Origin: Owenia fusiformis
Lineage: Eukaryota; Annelida; Polychaeta; Sabellida; Oweniidae
NCBI GenBank assembly: GCA_903813345.2
Contig: CAIIXF020000007.1
Span: forward strand, 20,883,564-20,947,563
Direction of reading: 5' to 3'
DNA: 64,000 nt
A program made the translations under genes and the position numbers. The notes under the pieces are model-generated. The model made no database searches. It saw only the letters and a program-made list of their open reading frames with translations, and was not told where the DNA came from. Below, in pieces: positions 52,201 to 63,898 of the stretch (positions within the stretch are counted from its first letter, which is position 1; every line of letters starts with the position of its first letter).

Positions 52201-55200
52201 CAAATCAAATATGCAGAAATAAAGTCAGTGTGTAAAAGTTCAAAATCAATTGAAAGAAATCAAATATGCACAAACAACATGTATAAATATAGAGTAAATT
52301 TTGATGCAATGCAAAATATCCATGCCTTGTAAAAAGGGATTGGCTTATATAACAATATGACAACAATAGTACAATAAATATACATACAATAACAAAACAA
52401 CTTAAACACAATAATGTACAACAGTCAACATTTTTTCTAATAAAATCAGTGCAGTTGGGATATTTAGAGAAAAAATAAATAAGAATGGATAGTAAAAACA
52501 ACATTTTAAGAAATAATTTCCTAAAACTCAAAAGAACCTTCTAGTCATTGACAAAAATCATCTAAGTTCAAGAACTGTCTGTTTACAGAATTCTTCCATA
52601 TCACTTTTGTTTTGTTTTAAATAGAATTTATGCCGAGGATCTAATTTTATTAGGCAAGTGATGTACAGCATACATGTTAAAATGCTTTAAGACTAGGAGA
52701 AACTGTTAGTCATACATTTTACATTGTCAGAACTTTTTCTTAAATAGGAAAGGATCAATGCTTACAGAAAACACATGATCCCTTTGTTCTGTCAGTATAC
52801 ATACTTTACAGGCACAAGCTCCCAGTCAAAAGCTCAAAGGTTACTATTCCTAGGCTCTTTCCTGGGTCAATGTGCATCTTTAGTCTCCCGAGACTGTTAT
52901 TTATGAAACAATAATTTTGTTCGCGAACATTGCCTTTCTTCTATAAACTTGTACACTTGCATTAATTTTTTAGCGTAAGTAAATTGTATTGGTTGTATGA
53001 ATTAATCATGCAATATATAGAGCACAACCTAAGAAATCTGAATATTAAAGGTTGACAAAACATGCAAATAACTTTGGTGGTTATTCTTTTTAAGGAATTG
53101 TTAAACTTCTTCAAAAGAACTCAAAATGATTATTGTAAAATTTTCTTAAGATTCTGCCCCCCCCCTCCCCGGTGTATATGAAGACATTGTATACAGTTTT
53201 ATCTTAAAGTAAGAAATAATGTGATCAGATTTGATGACAAGCTCATATACTGAAAAACTTGTCAATTTCGGTTTCATATTGTATTTGCTGAAATTCTCAA
53301 ATGATTCGAATTGTAATTTACGCAAGAAAAACTTACTTCAATGGACAAGATGACAAGATTCACCAAGGAAATTCAATATGTTATATGGTAAAAACTAAAG
53401 ATAGACCCCAGCTAAAAGCTTATAGTTTCCAGTCATGATTACAATTCAGAGTAAAATAACTAAAAATAAGTGGAAATAAGCATCAATTAAGTGTGAATAA
53501 CCTACCAGTGAGTGTAAATGACTCTCGAAGGGGGAGGTAGTGCTCTGAGAAGATCGTGGCCACTGACTAGTTTGACCTGAAAATGTGGAAAATAAAACAT
53601 CTACGAGGTCCTATTAAATATCAGTGAATCTAGCTGGCGATAATGGTCGGACGAAGACTGGGCAAAGAAAGTGAGACAATTTACTTCATTGGAATTTTAA
53701 GACATGCACATAATTCTAAATTTGGCTTATGTGAAGTAAAATTTGTGATTGCTATGGTGTATATTTGTGAAAGAATACAAAATAAAATGTCATCTATTTG
53801 AAATAATTATTTGGTCGATCTAGAAAAATGTGAAGGTAAAAAATGTTGTATATGAGTAATAAATATTTATTTTATTGACAATAGTATCAAAGCATGACAC
53901 ATAAGTCTCATATGTACAAAAACAGAGAAACTAATCTAATTAAAAACTAACTGGTATTTTACCTGTGCCTGGCATTGGGGGAGGGGAAGAGACAGGAGTA
54001 GATGATGTTGAGCTATAGTTGCCGCTAGGATGGTCTGTTGGAGCTGAATATATCTGAAACACATACAAGAAAAACATATAAACAACTGACTGATTTTGTA
54101 ACGCAGTGCCTTTATCAAGGGTTCATGTAAAATATGTCTTTTAAGTATTTTATAGCGGCAAAGTAAATGCTGCTAGAAAATTCTTAAAATACATATTTAA
54201 AATAATATTAATTTAACTATGGCATAAATCTGTATATATATTTATACTCAAGAAACATAAATAAACATAAAAAGTATTTTCTAGCTTTGATTTTTATAGA
54301 AATGGGGAAATAATAATTTTAATTTTACATGACAGTAGACTTTACATATATTAAAATATAAACTTGGCTTCTTAGAGCATATATTAGAAAATTGACAATA
54401 AGAAACTTCAAGTAATTTGTTCAGCTATTTTCTAATGTCTTCATCATATATAATGATCAAAGTGGGAAAAAAAGAATATGCTTTCCTATGGTTCATCTGT
54501 TTTTGTTTGACTTTCTATGTTTTAACATCTTGTGTAAATGAGGCAACATAGTTTTCAAGTTGTTTGTTCTATAATGTCTCTATAGCATCTCAGGCCCATC
54601 ATTAATACACTATCAATAGAAGAAACTCAACTCCCCAAATGTTTTTCTGATTTCCCTACGCTGGATTTGGTTATAGAGATATTTTCTTATCTCTGTGATA
54701 CGATGCCGTTGATTTTTACAAGTGCTCTGTAAAATTTATATAAGAGAAATATAAACAAAACTACTGCAATATTATTCGAAATTTCCGGCTGTCAAACTGA
54801 GAAATGGTGATCTACAGGAATTATTTTTGCATTTGAATGGAATATATTTTTCCAATTTATTAAAGGTTAAATGTGTGATGTGCTATTTCATCATTAAAAA
54901 AATGTTTGACATTTTCATAATTTGATGACTTAATCAAAAAGAAAAAAAAACTGAACTAAACCATTATGTACCAAGCCTTAATCATACCATATGGAAACAT
55001 ATACATCAAAGAACATATACATAGAGCATTTTAAATAAAATAAAATAATTTTTTGTGTGTAAACCATATAATTGCTTGAACATCCTCAATCTCCGTCTCT
55101 TAGGAAGTCCAACAGTGACTTGAGTTAATCTTTATTCCAGAGATGCGAACTTGTATCTCAGATTTCAAAGATAGAAAAAAGTTCCCACCATCCTATCTTT

Positions 55201-57378
55201 ACAATGACGTCTCATGCTACTTAAAACACTCAACTCATCCTTTATATTCTACCATGTTAGATTTCCCTGTTTACAAAGTTCCAAACTTGAACAAAGATTA
55301 TGCGCTTCTCAATTACAACTTTCTTTTTTAATCCCAGAATTGGATGCTCAGTTTCAGCATTTCCAAAGCTATGTTGAAAGTCAACATTTCCTCCAAAATC
55401 AGTTCATTGTTTTTATTTCATTTCTCTCATAATGGTTTAAAAATTAGAACAATAGAAAGGTTTTCAAGGTAAGCAGGTTCTCTTGAATCTTTCCGTTCAT
55501 AAATGTAAATGAGCCGGATAATCAAAGTGGATAAGTGTTGTGCTTTTTGAGATATTGAAATATAACCAGGCTGAGTTGAAGTCGAATCAAAACATTTCCC
55601 AGAAAATACAGAGATTTTCTTCATTCTCACAAATATTTGATTACACAATGAAGACAAAATCAAGAAAAAAACACTAGGGATTTAACCAAGATTCTGAAAT
55701 AGGTGAGGCAAAAAGTAATCAAAATAAAATATTATACTAGAATAAGATATTATTTCAGTTTGAATATTTTTCTCCAAATTTTGCGTGATAAATAGTTACA
55801 AAAATCTTGAATAATTCAGTTTGAAGTTTTAAGCCTTATCAAAATGGAAAGAATCATTTATTTCGTTTTATCATATTTGTTTAAAGTAACTTGTATTTTC
55901 TATGCTATTTATCACATTTGTGTCCAATTGTTTGGGTAACATAGAAACCCAACATAATCTGTGAAAAAACTTTATTTTATGTTCAAGGTGTTTTGCTTCA
56001 AGTCTTTTGACCCTTCCATCTTATCAACTTTAACAATAATGTCGTTGGGGGGATGAAAAAATTAAAGTCTCAAACGTTAAAATCTTTCATAATTTCTCCA
56101 TTGTTCTCCAAGACATAGCATTTCAATATAGAATTGCCCAAGCTGACATTTATATATGCTCCAAGAAAGATTGGACCTGTTGCTACTAAAGAGACTCCTG
56201 TCATATAAGAGGTCAAGAAACAAGAGATAAGAAATATTGGGCCAGCTGTGTGATGTGAACTTGTGGTCACTTAAAATCAAACTTGGCAGTTCATTAACAT
56301 TCTACTAAATCAGACAATTCTTTGAACAATAAAACATGGGAAGGGAACACAAATTAGAGGAGGGGTCTAATTAGGATTCAATGGCTAGAAAAGCAAATCA
56401 AAAACATTTACTTTCTCTTTTATATACAATTAAATCTTAGAATTTATGTTTCTATTTTACCTTATTTTGGACTAAATATCCATACACTGGCTAATCTTTA
56501 AATGATCATTGTGTAATTATGCTAAATGAGGATTAATAAATTGAACTGAAAATATCTCAACTATACCTATCTAGATTTTTAAAAATCTGTTTTTAATTAA
56601 AATAAAGTACATACATCATACAATACGCATAATGTGCTAATGCTGCTAAATCATTTAAGTCTCCCATGCTAGGATTTAACCAATGTACCACATCCTTTTG
56701 AAGTACCCTAAGACAACATGTTTCACAAATCTTCCACAACTAAACATGGATATCCAATGCTGAAAAGCGTAAAACTTCTCAAATAGCACTGAAATCCCTC
56801 AGAAAAAAAGTAAACAGGCGGGACTCTACATCCAGTTGAAAATTTGAAAACTATCTTGTAGGAGTTGGAACTATTTCCACCTTATTGAGATTTTGAAAAT
56901 TATTATTAAAAATTGGGATATTTTTAACAGGTTTGGCCATGTTTGATCATTTTAAATCCAGTTGAGAAGAAATCCTCCTGGGTAACATTGGATATGACAC
57001 AAGAATGATAATGAGAAAACAGTACATTGTACAAACTTAGGAGCAAGTGATAATATATTTCAAGCCTGTTGATTCTCAAATTACAAAATCAAAAACCATA
57101 TTTACATCAAAATATGTGTGAACAAGTGCCGAAGGGAAAGGACCAAAAATTGTTACAGAACACAGCATGAAAAAGAAAACATCTAAGAGTATACCAGTCA
57201 TAAGTCAAATTTATGCAATACAGTATTTAGACTAATTATAGTATATTTTTTCAAATATTCCTTAATTTATCATATTTACCTGGAATGGAGACCTTCCATA
57301 GTTGTAATACATGCTAGAGGGTTGATTGCTCGACTCGGGGCCATAGTAGCCCCCATAGTTCTGACCCCCATAATACAT
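39851..57378 (-). CDS. TCF4/TCF12: Class I bHLH E protein (TCF3/TCF4/TCF12 ortholog), multi-isoform
   Basis: Coding exons on the minus strand: 57280-57378 (start), 53963-54053, 53506-53576, 51927-51992 (optional), 51051-51254, 47028-47127, 46204-46396, one of five basic exons between 44403 and 45144, one of two HLH exons, 41188-41319, and 39851-40215. Phases agree across all joins. Isoforms from this start would be about 517-535 aa. Family signatures in order: [16 protein letters not shown] with STPVSSPP (activation domain 2 region), [26 protein letters not shown], then the bHLH, then [19 protein letters not shown] proteins bind E-box DNA as homodimers or with tissue-specific bHLH partners and drive neural, muscle and blood fates. 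The usual N-terminal LDFSAMF activation domain is absent from the window. The C-terminal exon is unlike that of vertebrate members. Confidence 0.92.
41165..41319 (-). CDS. TCF4/TCF12: E protein: conserved post-HLH exon with alternative ending
   Basis: Encodes the invariant [18 protein letters not shown] that follows the HLH in all E proteins, then a Gln/Ala-rich tail. If the donor gtgggc at 41182-41187 is used, the exon ends at 41188 and joins the last exon in phase 1. If it is not used, the frame runs seven codons further (GQQFLQ) to a stop at 41165-41167. Two C-termini are therefore possible. Confidence 0.85.
41893..42038 (-). CDS. TCF4/TCF12: E protein: alternative HLH exon a (canonical)
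   Basis: 146 nt, phase 2 in and phase 1 out, acceptor tttacag, donor gtaggg. It encodes [16 protein letters not shown], then a loop [10 protein letters not shown] and the second helix [19 protein letters not shown]. It is the closer of the two HLH exons to the vertebrate sequence, with ELGRM and TDKP intact. Confidence 0.9.
43165..43310 (-). CDS. TCF4/TCF12: E protein: alternative HLH exon b (divergent)
   Basis: 146 nt, the same length and phases as exon a, acceptor ttctag, donor gtacca (weaker). It encodes [16 protein letters not shown], loop GSQQPLTK and helix [24 protein letters not shown] has become ELTHM and the loop has changed, so dimer preferences may differ. No stop or frame break is present. 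The two exons are best read as mutually exclusive. Confidence 0.88.
44403..44492 (-). CDS. TCF4/TCF12: E protein: basic-region exon A
   Basis: 90 nt, phase 2 to phase 2, acceptor tttgtag, donor gtaggg. Encodes an acidic lead [17 protein letters not shown] and the basic region [10 protein letters not shown]. It is the copy closest to vertebrate DEDLTPEQKAEREKE with NNARER. Confidence 0.88.
44538..44657 (-). CDS. TCF4/TCF12: E protein: basic-region exon B
   Basis: 120 nt, phase 2 to phase 2, acceptor tttgtag, donor gtagga. Lead [19 protein letters not shown], basic region [10 protein letters not shown]: Ile replaces the usual Ala before RER. Confidence 0.87.
44697..44792 (-). CDS. TCF4/TCF12: E protein: basic-region exon C
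   Basis: 96 nt, phase 2 to phase 2, acceptor tttgtag, donor gtgggt. Lead [16 protein letters not shown], basic region [10 protein letters not shown]: Gln replaces the usual Ala. Confidence 0.87.
44843..44983 (-). CDS. TCF4/TCF12: E protein: basic-region exon D
   Basis: 141 nt, phase 2 to phase 2, acceptor ttttcag, donor gtgggt. It has a Lys-rich start VGKKVAKKD, then [20 protein letters not shown] and the canonical basic region [10 protein letters not shown]. It is the longest of the five. Confidence 0.87.
45058..45144 (-). CDS. TCF4/TCF12: E protein: basic-region exon E (divergent)
   Basis: 87 nt, phase 2 to phase 2, acceptor ttacag, donor gtatgc. Lead [18 protein letters not shown], basic region [10 protein letters not shown], in which two acidic residues stand where Q-S, Q-T or A-A stand in the other copies. 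It is the least E-like and may bind DNA differently or weakly. Confidence 0.82.
46204..46396 (-). CDS. TCF4/TCF12: E protein: exon before the basic array
   Basis: 193 nt, phase 1 in and phase 2 out. Encodes a low-complexity, charged and Thr/Ala-rich linker (for example [20 protein letters not shown]) ending APAAKRAR. The split last codon becomes Arg whichever of the five basic exons follows. Confidence 0.8.
47028..47127 (-). CDS. TCF4/TCF12: E protein: linker exon
   Basis: 100 nt, phase 0 in and phase 1 out. Encodes [18 protein letters not shown] and a Ser/Thr-rich rest. Both the long form (from 51051) and the short-form first exon (48368) can join it in frame. Confidence 0.75.
48368..48565 (-). 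CDS. TCF4/TCF12: E protein: alternative first exon (short isoform)
   Basis: 198 nt open from ATG to donor gtagat, phase 0, encoding 66 residues rich in Tyr, Gly and Ser, starting [16 protein letters not shown] and ending YGYSPYYW. There is no in-frame acceptor upstream, so it is a first exon. It joins 47127 in phase 0, giving a form of about 407 aa that lacks the AD2 region. Vertebrate TCF4 and TCF12 likewise have short forms beginning with Tyr-rich MYCAY. Confidence 0.65.
49116..49154 (-). promoter_or_regulatory. X-box and CCAAT motif upstream of the short-form exon
   Basis: gttgctatggcaac at 49116-49129 fits the palindromic RFX X-box (GTNRCC N2 RGYAAC). A ccaat box is at 49150-49154. Both lie about 550-590 bases upstream of the alternative start codon at 48565, consistent with an internal promoter. 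Confidence 0.5.
51051..51254 (-). CDS. TCF4/TCF12: E protein: conserved LDDAIHVLR exon
   Basis: 204 nt, phase 0 to phase 0. It starts [19 protein letters not shown], nearly identical to vertebrate TCF4/TCF12, and continues with a Met/Gly/His-rich stretch ending [11 protein letters not shown]. Confidence 0.9.
51927..51992 (-). CDS. TCF4/TCF12: E protein: optional cassette exon (TCF12-type insert)
   Basis: 66 nt, phase 0 to phase 0, acceptor ccatag, donor gtaaat. Encodes [20 protein letters not shown] plus TE. It lies exactly where vertebrate TCF12 has its optional insert before QSRMEDR, and shares the pattern of an amphipathic helix. Both this exon and the next begin with QS, so either can follow LHSL. 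Confidence 0.75.
53506..53576 (-). CDS. TCF4/TCF12: E protein: TSQWPR exon
   Basis: 71 nt, phase 1 in and phase 0 out. Encodes [17 protein letters not shown] and ends LHSL, matching vertebrate GTSQWPRPGGQ and NSLHSL. Confidence 0.88.
53963..54053 (-). CDS. TCF4/TCF12: E protein: AD2 exon
   Basis: 91 nt, phase 0 in and phase 1 out. Encodes [20 protein letters not shown] and [10 protein letters not shown], the counterpart of vertebrate ASIYSPDHTNNSFSS with STPVGSPP in activation domain 2. Confidence 0.9.
57280..57378 (-). CDS. TCF4/TCF12: E protein: first exon in this window
   Basis: 99 nt from ATG to donor gtaaat, phase 0, encoding 33 residues rich in Tyr and Gly (starts [16 protein letters not shown], ends YNYGRSPFQ). 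No upstream acceptor is evident, so it is probably an alternative first exon like vertebrate TCF4-A (MYCAY...MYYYNGK). It joins 54053 in phase 0. Confidence 0.7.
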
Positions 57379-60300
57379 AATCAAGATCGAGATTAAAGCC
57401 TATTTCTTGAGAAATGTCAGTGTAATTATCTTGCAAATCTTTTGTGAATTATCGTACACTCATTTTTACATTCCAGAATCATAAGATGCTCAATATCCAA
57501 TTTAGTCCATTAAAATTTTATTTCTATGTGATTGTTATTTGTTTACTTTAATGAAATTCAAAACAGTATGTTTTACGTTGAATCAGTTCCGAATCACTAT
57601 TAGTTGCTCTTGCAATGTCCTTGATATGTTACTGTATATTCTTGTGTAAGTGTGTTAGGCCAGGTTTCTCCAATCAACACCAGCCGCATTCAGTCTCCTG
57701 AGATATCGTGGCCACCTTACAATCTCGCCTACATGTAGGTCAGAGAATAATCGCTTGTATGTTTAGCTTATTGTTAACTCCACAGGTGGATGATGTCATA
57801 ACTAACACCTTGACGACGGCAGTATCTACACCCTGATGACTCAACAAATTACAAAAGTTACCTACGTGCATAAATCAATTTCGCAATAAGTCAAAATGGT
57901 TTCAAATTGTAACCAAGCTACTTTTGGTTCAGTTAGAATGTTTGAAATGAAATGTGTTTCTACTGAAGCTGGTACTTAGCCTCATCGTCCATTTAACTTC
58001 AACAAGCAGCATACCACAATTACTTCCCATAGACAATACATGTATTCTCCAGGTGCTGTTGAGTATGACAGGCAAGTGGCAAACATCTGTTGTGGGTTTG
58101 TCAGTGGAGCTTCCAACAGCAGGGACATCTCATACAGGACTTGTCATACCAGCACACTAGCACAAGAAAGCCAAGCCAACATCTATAGAGTTGCCTGTCT
58201 TTCTCTCATATCAATAGAACATGAGTGAAGTTATTGTTTATATGATGAGATTCATGACGTGATTCCTCTAGAATCTTCTATCCTAGGTCAGACTCTATGA
58301 TGTCATCCACAAAAACCGCCACTCACAATTTATGAGGGTAGTTCACTACCCATACAATTCTCAGATAATTTTTCCTTATAGTTAGTATATCATTCTTTCT
58401 TGTCCAAGTTTATCACTTATTGTTTCCAAATATCACAAATCTGAATAAAATACAGAATTATAACTGATTCACTTATTCCACAAATATGCCCATTTTGATA
58501 ATAACTTGTTTTCGACCAGATATCCACATAAAGCCCAACTAAACATATAAAAATATAAACTTATTTTGAAATTCCATCATTTCTTATTTTCACATGTAAT
58601 TCCAAATGAATCAAATTCCAATCAAAGGAAATGAAAGTAATTATTTTGAAATCATGACACTCTTAATTATCCCATGTCCCTAGACAGCATGGGTTATCTC
58701 TGACTTGGTCAGTGATTTGATGGGGCCTGGAAAAGGGTTGACTCCCAGAAGAACTATAAAATCACAGGGACTCAATGGGACTCTATGTCATTTGATACTT
58801 TAGGGAGGATGATATGGGTTGGTCAAATCATATTAATTTCAAATGTTTTACTTTGATGAAGAAAACCGCTCATGAGTATGGGATCCAAAGCCTGAACTAT
58901 CCCTAGATTTAGATAAAGAAGAACTCAGATGAATCAGAATGTTCCCCATTGGTTTCTTGAAATGTTCCAAATTGTAATATTGAATGAATAGATGATTAGA
59001 AAATCACAAAAAAAGTTAAGAACTGGACTTGAGAAATTAAAGTTTATGCTCATACAAGAAATGCTTTGGATACCAAGTGTAAGTATACTGTATGTAAAAG
59101 TATGACATACTTATAGTGATAAATAAATGGTAGAAAATTCCACATGAATTCTTAGTCCCTCCCCTCACCCGCCTTGTTGTCCCATTAATAAACACTAGAG
59201 TTACATCTACCATATGCTGCTACTAATCTCGCATCAATAAATACGTCAGGGGATCTAAAATATACTTTTCCTTGTAAACCAAGGCAGAAAAAGATGACGA
59301 ACTTTGACATTTTTATGTTCTGTCCAGCCATGTTTCAGAATGTTCCAAATGGCAGACCAACTGGATTTGTTCAAGTAAAAGGCCAAAAATAAGTGTCAAT
59401 TTCTGTGTTTCCTAAGCAAGGCATATAGGAGCTAGAAGTGTAGAACATTAGAGCTGTAGGATTATGTGTAATGTTATAAGTGTGTTAACCCAATGCATTA
59501 ATCATTTGCATGATGATAGCTTGGGTAATTATGGCTGCTGATGGACAAGAGACATGTTAAACTAGACAACTTGGCTCTATTTACATCAAGATAAACAAAA
59601 ACCACTAGGCATAAATACAATCACTCAGGAATAAATACAATTACAAAAAATAAATACAATCACTCAATCACTATACAACATATACAACAATCAAAAAAAA
59701 GAATGAATCACAAAGGAAAAACCAATAATATAATCACGAAAATTTAAAGATAACTTTGAGTGAATAAATAGCATTTCCTGACCTCAGAAAATAAATATGA
59801 TCCCAGTAAAATAATAATAGTTACACCATTCTGTGAACAATTTCCTACAGATGTATACAATCCCTGTCTAATATAATAAAATCAAGATTGTGAAAGGGAT
59901 ATGAATTTATATGAGGCATGAAAAAGTGGATCATTTCTTCTTGTATATCTCTGTGTTTTGTCAATCAACACCTTTCCCTATATCAACATCTGACCACAGA
60001 TCTAAAGCCTGCGGGGTATGGTTTCACACAACTATTATCATATAGACAAAACTATGTTGTACCATGAAAACCAGAATCAAACTACAAGCCAGATCACTGA
60101 CATTAACTTCTAAACATTGAATCTAATGCTGAAGTTCACATCTAAGGAACTGACTTTTATAGGATGGTGCATTGTTGTTCTAAACTGCAGAAAATTTAGT
60201 ATTTGATGGATAGGATAGCATATTTTTATACTAAGCTGCATTCTGGTATTGTCAATATACAGCACTTCAAAAACATAAAAGATTTTCAGATACACATAAC

Positions 60301-61079
60301 CAAACAGCCGCAGTCATCACTTACTTGTATCATCCATGATAAATGATGACAAAAAATATTGAATTAACAACTAATGAATGTAAATATCTTTGATCTGGCG
60401 TTGTCTCTCTTGTGTTGTCATCACCGTCTCTAAGTATTACATCTATCATAAGCCTGCCAGTCCCAATTACATGAGCATTCCCATAGAAGACATCTAACTC
60501 TTGGTCAAAGAACTACAGACATCACGTCAGAACCAACCACACACTTCATTTCTTAAAGCTGAAAGTTGAGATCCTTGATTTTGAGAAAAAAGTATATGGG
60601 ATTTTAAAAAAACCATTGAGATAAATTTGGCCAAGGTTACAGACACAATGTACTCAAAGTAGAAACAACACTTACTCCTTATGCCAATCTGACTAAATAA
60701 ATCAATCAAAAGCATTATTTTCTATATTTCTATTAATGCCAATCTTAGTGATATTTAAAGAATGCATGTCTGATAGGTGATTCAATGCACCATACAGACC
60801 TTACCTAGACAAACAAACTCAAAGTTCACTACTCTTTGCCACACTTGCATTATGAACCCCATACTGGTTGAAAATTTTCTCCTCAATTTGTTGAAATTGC
60901 ATTTTGTATCAGTAAGACACATGTCCCGCTGACAAAGCAAAGGCAGTTGCTCCAGCAGCAGCAATTGTAAGACTCATCAAGCATTATTGCAACTGCTCGG
61001 GAACAGCTGTTCTGTCGAATTCTTAGGCTTCAAATTGGCGGGCTGAATTACAGGAGCATTTAGCAATCGTGGCAATTAC

Positions 61080-61112
61080 CTGGGTAGTTTTGAGGTACTG
61101 GGATAAATCCAT
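61080..61112 (-). CDS. Candidate E-protein first exon (MDLSQYLKTTQ)
   Basis: ATG then 11 codons to a gtaatt donor in phase 0, which could join 54053. Support is only phase, donor and position. Confidence 0.2.
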
Positions 61113-62128
61113 AATAATTCACTTGTTGGATGATGATCGCATGCCCTTGATATGCGTAATGTTGAATTGCGCATTTTTGTGTTTTTATGAAAAATTACAT
61201 GAAGAAATAACAAGTAACTAAAGTTCAGAAACTATTTACCAGAAAGTACTAATACAGTGTACGTCAAAGTGCAGTCTTATAAAAGAATTATTGGCAGGTT
61301 TTCCTCATGGTATTTAATTTGATTGATTCACAGCCCATAAATATTGGAAAATGTGGCGTTACAAAAATGAAGTGTTACAAAAATCTGGGCAAATACCTAA
61401 GCTCTAATTAACCATAGCAGATATGATGAACCAGTTAATTTCTTGCAAGCATTTCTTTTGGCATAACGCTAGCCAAAAATGTGAACTTCAAATGGAATTT
61501 CGTGAAAGAACGATGCAATGCAACAGAGACAAGCAAATTGCCTTTAGAGATAGAATTCCATGAACTCATCACAAAATCAGGCAGTTTTTAAGATTTGCAA
61601 AACATCGCATAACACAAATCCTGTTTTATTATTAGGAATATGTCAGAGGGAGATGTTTGACATAGGTGCACAGTTGCAGGCTTTTACCCTGAAAATGCCT
61701 GCTATGTAGATTATATACACAAATTCTTCTAAACATAATAACTAGTCGAACATTGCCATTGTGACGAAAATAAAACATGAAACTTATTCCTTTCTAGATG
61801 CTATTAATATATATTATGGCTATCTGATTGATGCTTCTCTCTCTACCTTAAAAAATCTTCATAAAATCATTGAAATATAATGTACGAGATTAAGAAATCA
61901 AAATTGTATTATAAAGTGTTTTATAATATTATATACAGTATAAGTATACATGAGTTAATTTTCATCGCAAACAATTATGAGATAAATAATACAAAATGAT
62001 GAATTAAACGTCAAAAAATTATCTTTCACAAATAAAAAAAAATTTACATATTTTTCACTTTTTGCAGAAACAAAACTCCCATATCTTCCATGATAAATCA
62101 GACCATATGTACATAGAGTTAGACTAAC

Positions 62129-62152
62129 CTGACCATAGAATCCACACTGCAT
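62129..62152 (-). CDS. Candidate E-protein first exon (MQCGFYGQ)
   Basis: ATG then eight codons to a gttagt donor in phase 0. The product is Tyr/Gly-containing like the other first exons of this gene. Short and unproven. Confidence 0.3.
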
Positions 62153-63393
62153 CTTGCACCACAGAGCCTTCAATAAAACTACAGTAATCCATAATCTGAG
62201 GTGGAAAATATAGCGTAAATCTGGATAACTGATACCTTTATTCAAGACGAGAATTCAGGTTTGTAGATGAGAAAAACTCGAAACTATGAATAATATATGA
62301 ACACTATCAATAGAATTAAAAAGACGTCCTAAGAACTAATACTTCGAGGATTTATAGCGCTAAAGATCTTGGCAGAATAAAAGAAATATGATCAGTTATT
62401 TGGACATTGAAATAAAATAAAAAATAAAAAGATTATATTCTTACCTTTTAATGCAATCACCAAAATGAGTTCATGATCATACTTGGTGTTTTCTCTATTT
62501 CATGAGGTACAATTGAGCAAATGACACGCATGGGTTTTATTAAAGATAGTTACAATGTGATGGAGCATTGGCTGAATACATAGCAGGGCTTAACTGGTGA
62601 TCAACCTACAATTAACTGCCTTTAATCCTAAAGATGACTACAAATCGGATGATAGAAAATCATTTTATTGCTCTGTGTAATCACTTATAGAAAATCAATC
62701 AGGTTTAAATCTCAGAATATTCTAACGACTGATTCCTTCCGAAGCAGGTACCTTCTAAGCATTGACTATTATCAATTTTGATTATTAATAATGAATTAAA
62801 ATAAAAAAAGGATAAGAAAAATAAAAAAAGCAGAATATTCTTTTCACTTAAAAAAGGAGACTAGAAATAGTTCTCAATGGCATGTTTAGCATTATGGGCA
62901 TTAAAATGTCCTCCTCTTGTGCTTCATCTATAGTCCACTGATATCAATGTTTTAAAGATATCCTGAAAAATAATTTATCCTCCATATAGGGGTATGGATG
63001 TCTTCATTCCTATTTATTAGTGTTTAAAAATTCATGAAAGCTGAACAAATGTTTCGTTTACTTGATGGTTCCCTATATCATCGTTTATTGAAACTTATCT
63101 CGACTTAGTCAACAGAAAGCAGGTGATCATACAATTCAGATATTAGAGTTTCTCCTTTTTCCAAGATTTAATTGTTCAATTACAATTACTCATACTACTG
63201 TAAACTCACTCAATGAAAAACCTTTCTGTATAAAATTACAAATATACAATTTTATTAATAATGCAACAATCATGAAATGTTGAATTAAATATTGTAAATA
63301 GGAGGCTCTAGACATGGAACATGTTGTGTTCAAATGCTGTGTTCCATTAGGCGTGCATGTAGAGGGGCGGGCCTGTAGTAATTGTACTTCTAC

Positions 63394-63432
63394 CTGTAGA
63401 GAGCCTAAACAAGGTGGGGTGAAACCACACAT
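63394..63432 (-). CDS. Candidate E-protein first exon (MCGFTPPCLGSLQ)
   Basis: ATG then 13 codons to a gtagaa donor in phase 0. Phase-compatible with 54053. Unproven. Confidence 0.22.
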
Positions 63433-63898
63433 GGAAAAAAGAATGATTAGTTTTTATAAGACGCCCTTACATCTTTACTAATATTTCAATTTTCTATATT
63501 TTTCTTGTGAAACTTAAAATCTTAAGTGCCATGAACAGTTTTACCTTAAAATGTAATCATATTTTATGGGAGGATAAAAGTGATTAATTTTGGTTTTATT
63601 CTTTATTATTATGAAGGATTTCTCAAAGCAGGGGGCAATTTTCCGAGAAGGGTAGAACGCAGTCATGTGGCTGCTATCAAGAAGGGAATGATTCCCACCT
63701 TGCCATAGGAAGATCAAAAATTTAAAGTCTTGTGATCATTTTTACCGTTATTGTTAAGCCGGAAGCGAAATGTTTTTCATTTATTGATTTTAGTGACGTT
63801 TTATTATTTCATTCTTTAGTTGTTTTCTTGACCAGTCTTGCTTAGCTATATAGCATAACATTTTTATGGTTTAAGTTTGATTTTAATTTATTATATAG

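Larger units (their letters stand above)
57379..63898. other. Upstream intron or 5' region of the E-protein gene
   Basis: AT-rich with few repeats. I found no exon for the LDFSAMF activation domain. Only the three short candidate first exons listed separately stand out. The rest holds nothing I recognise. Confidence 0.45.

Noticed and set aside
60324-60340. Possible tiny first exon MDDT before a perfect gtaagt donor
   Set aside because: Phase 1 at the donor, incompatible with the next exon in the window.
60782-60964. Minus-strand frame ending at a good gtaagg donor
   Set aside because: The donor is in phase 1, which does not fit the phase 0 entry of the AD2 exon, and there is no resemblance to E-protein N-termini.
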